Assembly (NCBI GenBank): GCA_036939975.1
Contig: JALLPB010000568.1
Location: 1 to 17,938 of the forward strand
DNA from: Cyclostephanos tholiformis
Lineage: Eukaryota > Bacillariophyta > Thalassiosirophyceae > Thalassiosirales > Thalassiosiraceae
Length of the DNA: 17,938 bases
Direction: 5' to 3'
Position 1 is the first letter of the stretch; the number at the start of each line of letters is the position of its first letter. The position numbers and the translations under genes were made by a program. The notes under the pieces were generated by a model, which made no database searches, was not told where the DNA came from, and saw only the letters and a program-made list of their open reading frames with translations. Positions 17,841 to 17,938 of the stretch are shown here, in pieces.

Positions 17841-17938
17841 ATTCCCATCATGTCCGTCCCATTTAGTGTATGTTGTGTGTGATTTGACAAAATACGCCCA
17901 TGGGCGTACGATACGACGAATACTCTCGTATGGTTCCC

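Overview
This is nuclear DNA from a eukaryote, most likely a diatom or a close stramenopile (inference). Three spliced genes with short GT-AG introns of 83-153 bases sit at the right end. They share the window with DNA-transposon remains whose transposases resemble, from memory, families common in diatom genomes. The cullin is closest by eye to plant-type CUL1. No database search was possible, so the lineage is tentative.

Layout. 1-316 holds the end of an open frame that enters from outside the window. 316-1589 holds a CpG-rich, truncated pogo-like (DDE_1) transposon on the minus strand, interrupted by an exact 78-base duplication around a single N that looks like an assembly artefact. 1590-12720 is an 11 kb block poor in CpG and without an intact gene. 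It contains satellite A (about 1944-2720, G-tract/C-tract units), a long hairpin (3086-3153), satellite B in two blocks (about 3246-4190 and 6100-6790), a simple-repeat stretch (4880-5560), a decayed 4.1 kb transposon with inverted repeats of about 170 bp (6966-11115) carrying a broken Tc1/IS630-like (DDE_3) transposase, and a decayed second pogo-like element (about 11150-12665).

From about 12740 CpG returns to normal and intact genes begin. These are CUL1 on the plus strand (13139-15689, four coding exons, 740 aa), a small spliced gene of unknown function on the plus strand (16077-16461, 97 aa), and thiamine pyrophosphokinase on the minus strand (16484-17840, two exons, 415 aa). The last two converge, with only 22 bases between their stop codons. 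CUL1 is the scaffold of SCF ubiquitin ligases and TPK makes thiamine diphosphate. They share no pathway and are simply neighbours.

I found no convincing new multi-gene system. The most unusual material is the satellite/transposon block: two unrelated satellites with the same period of about 187 bp, strong CpG loss with hard edges, and a CpG-rich and a CpG-depleted copy of the same transposon family in one window.
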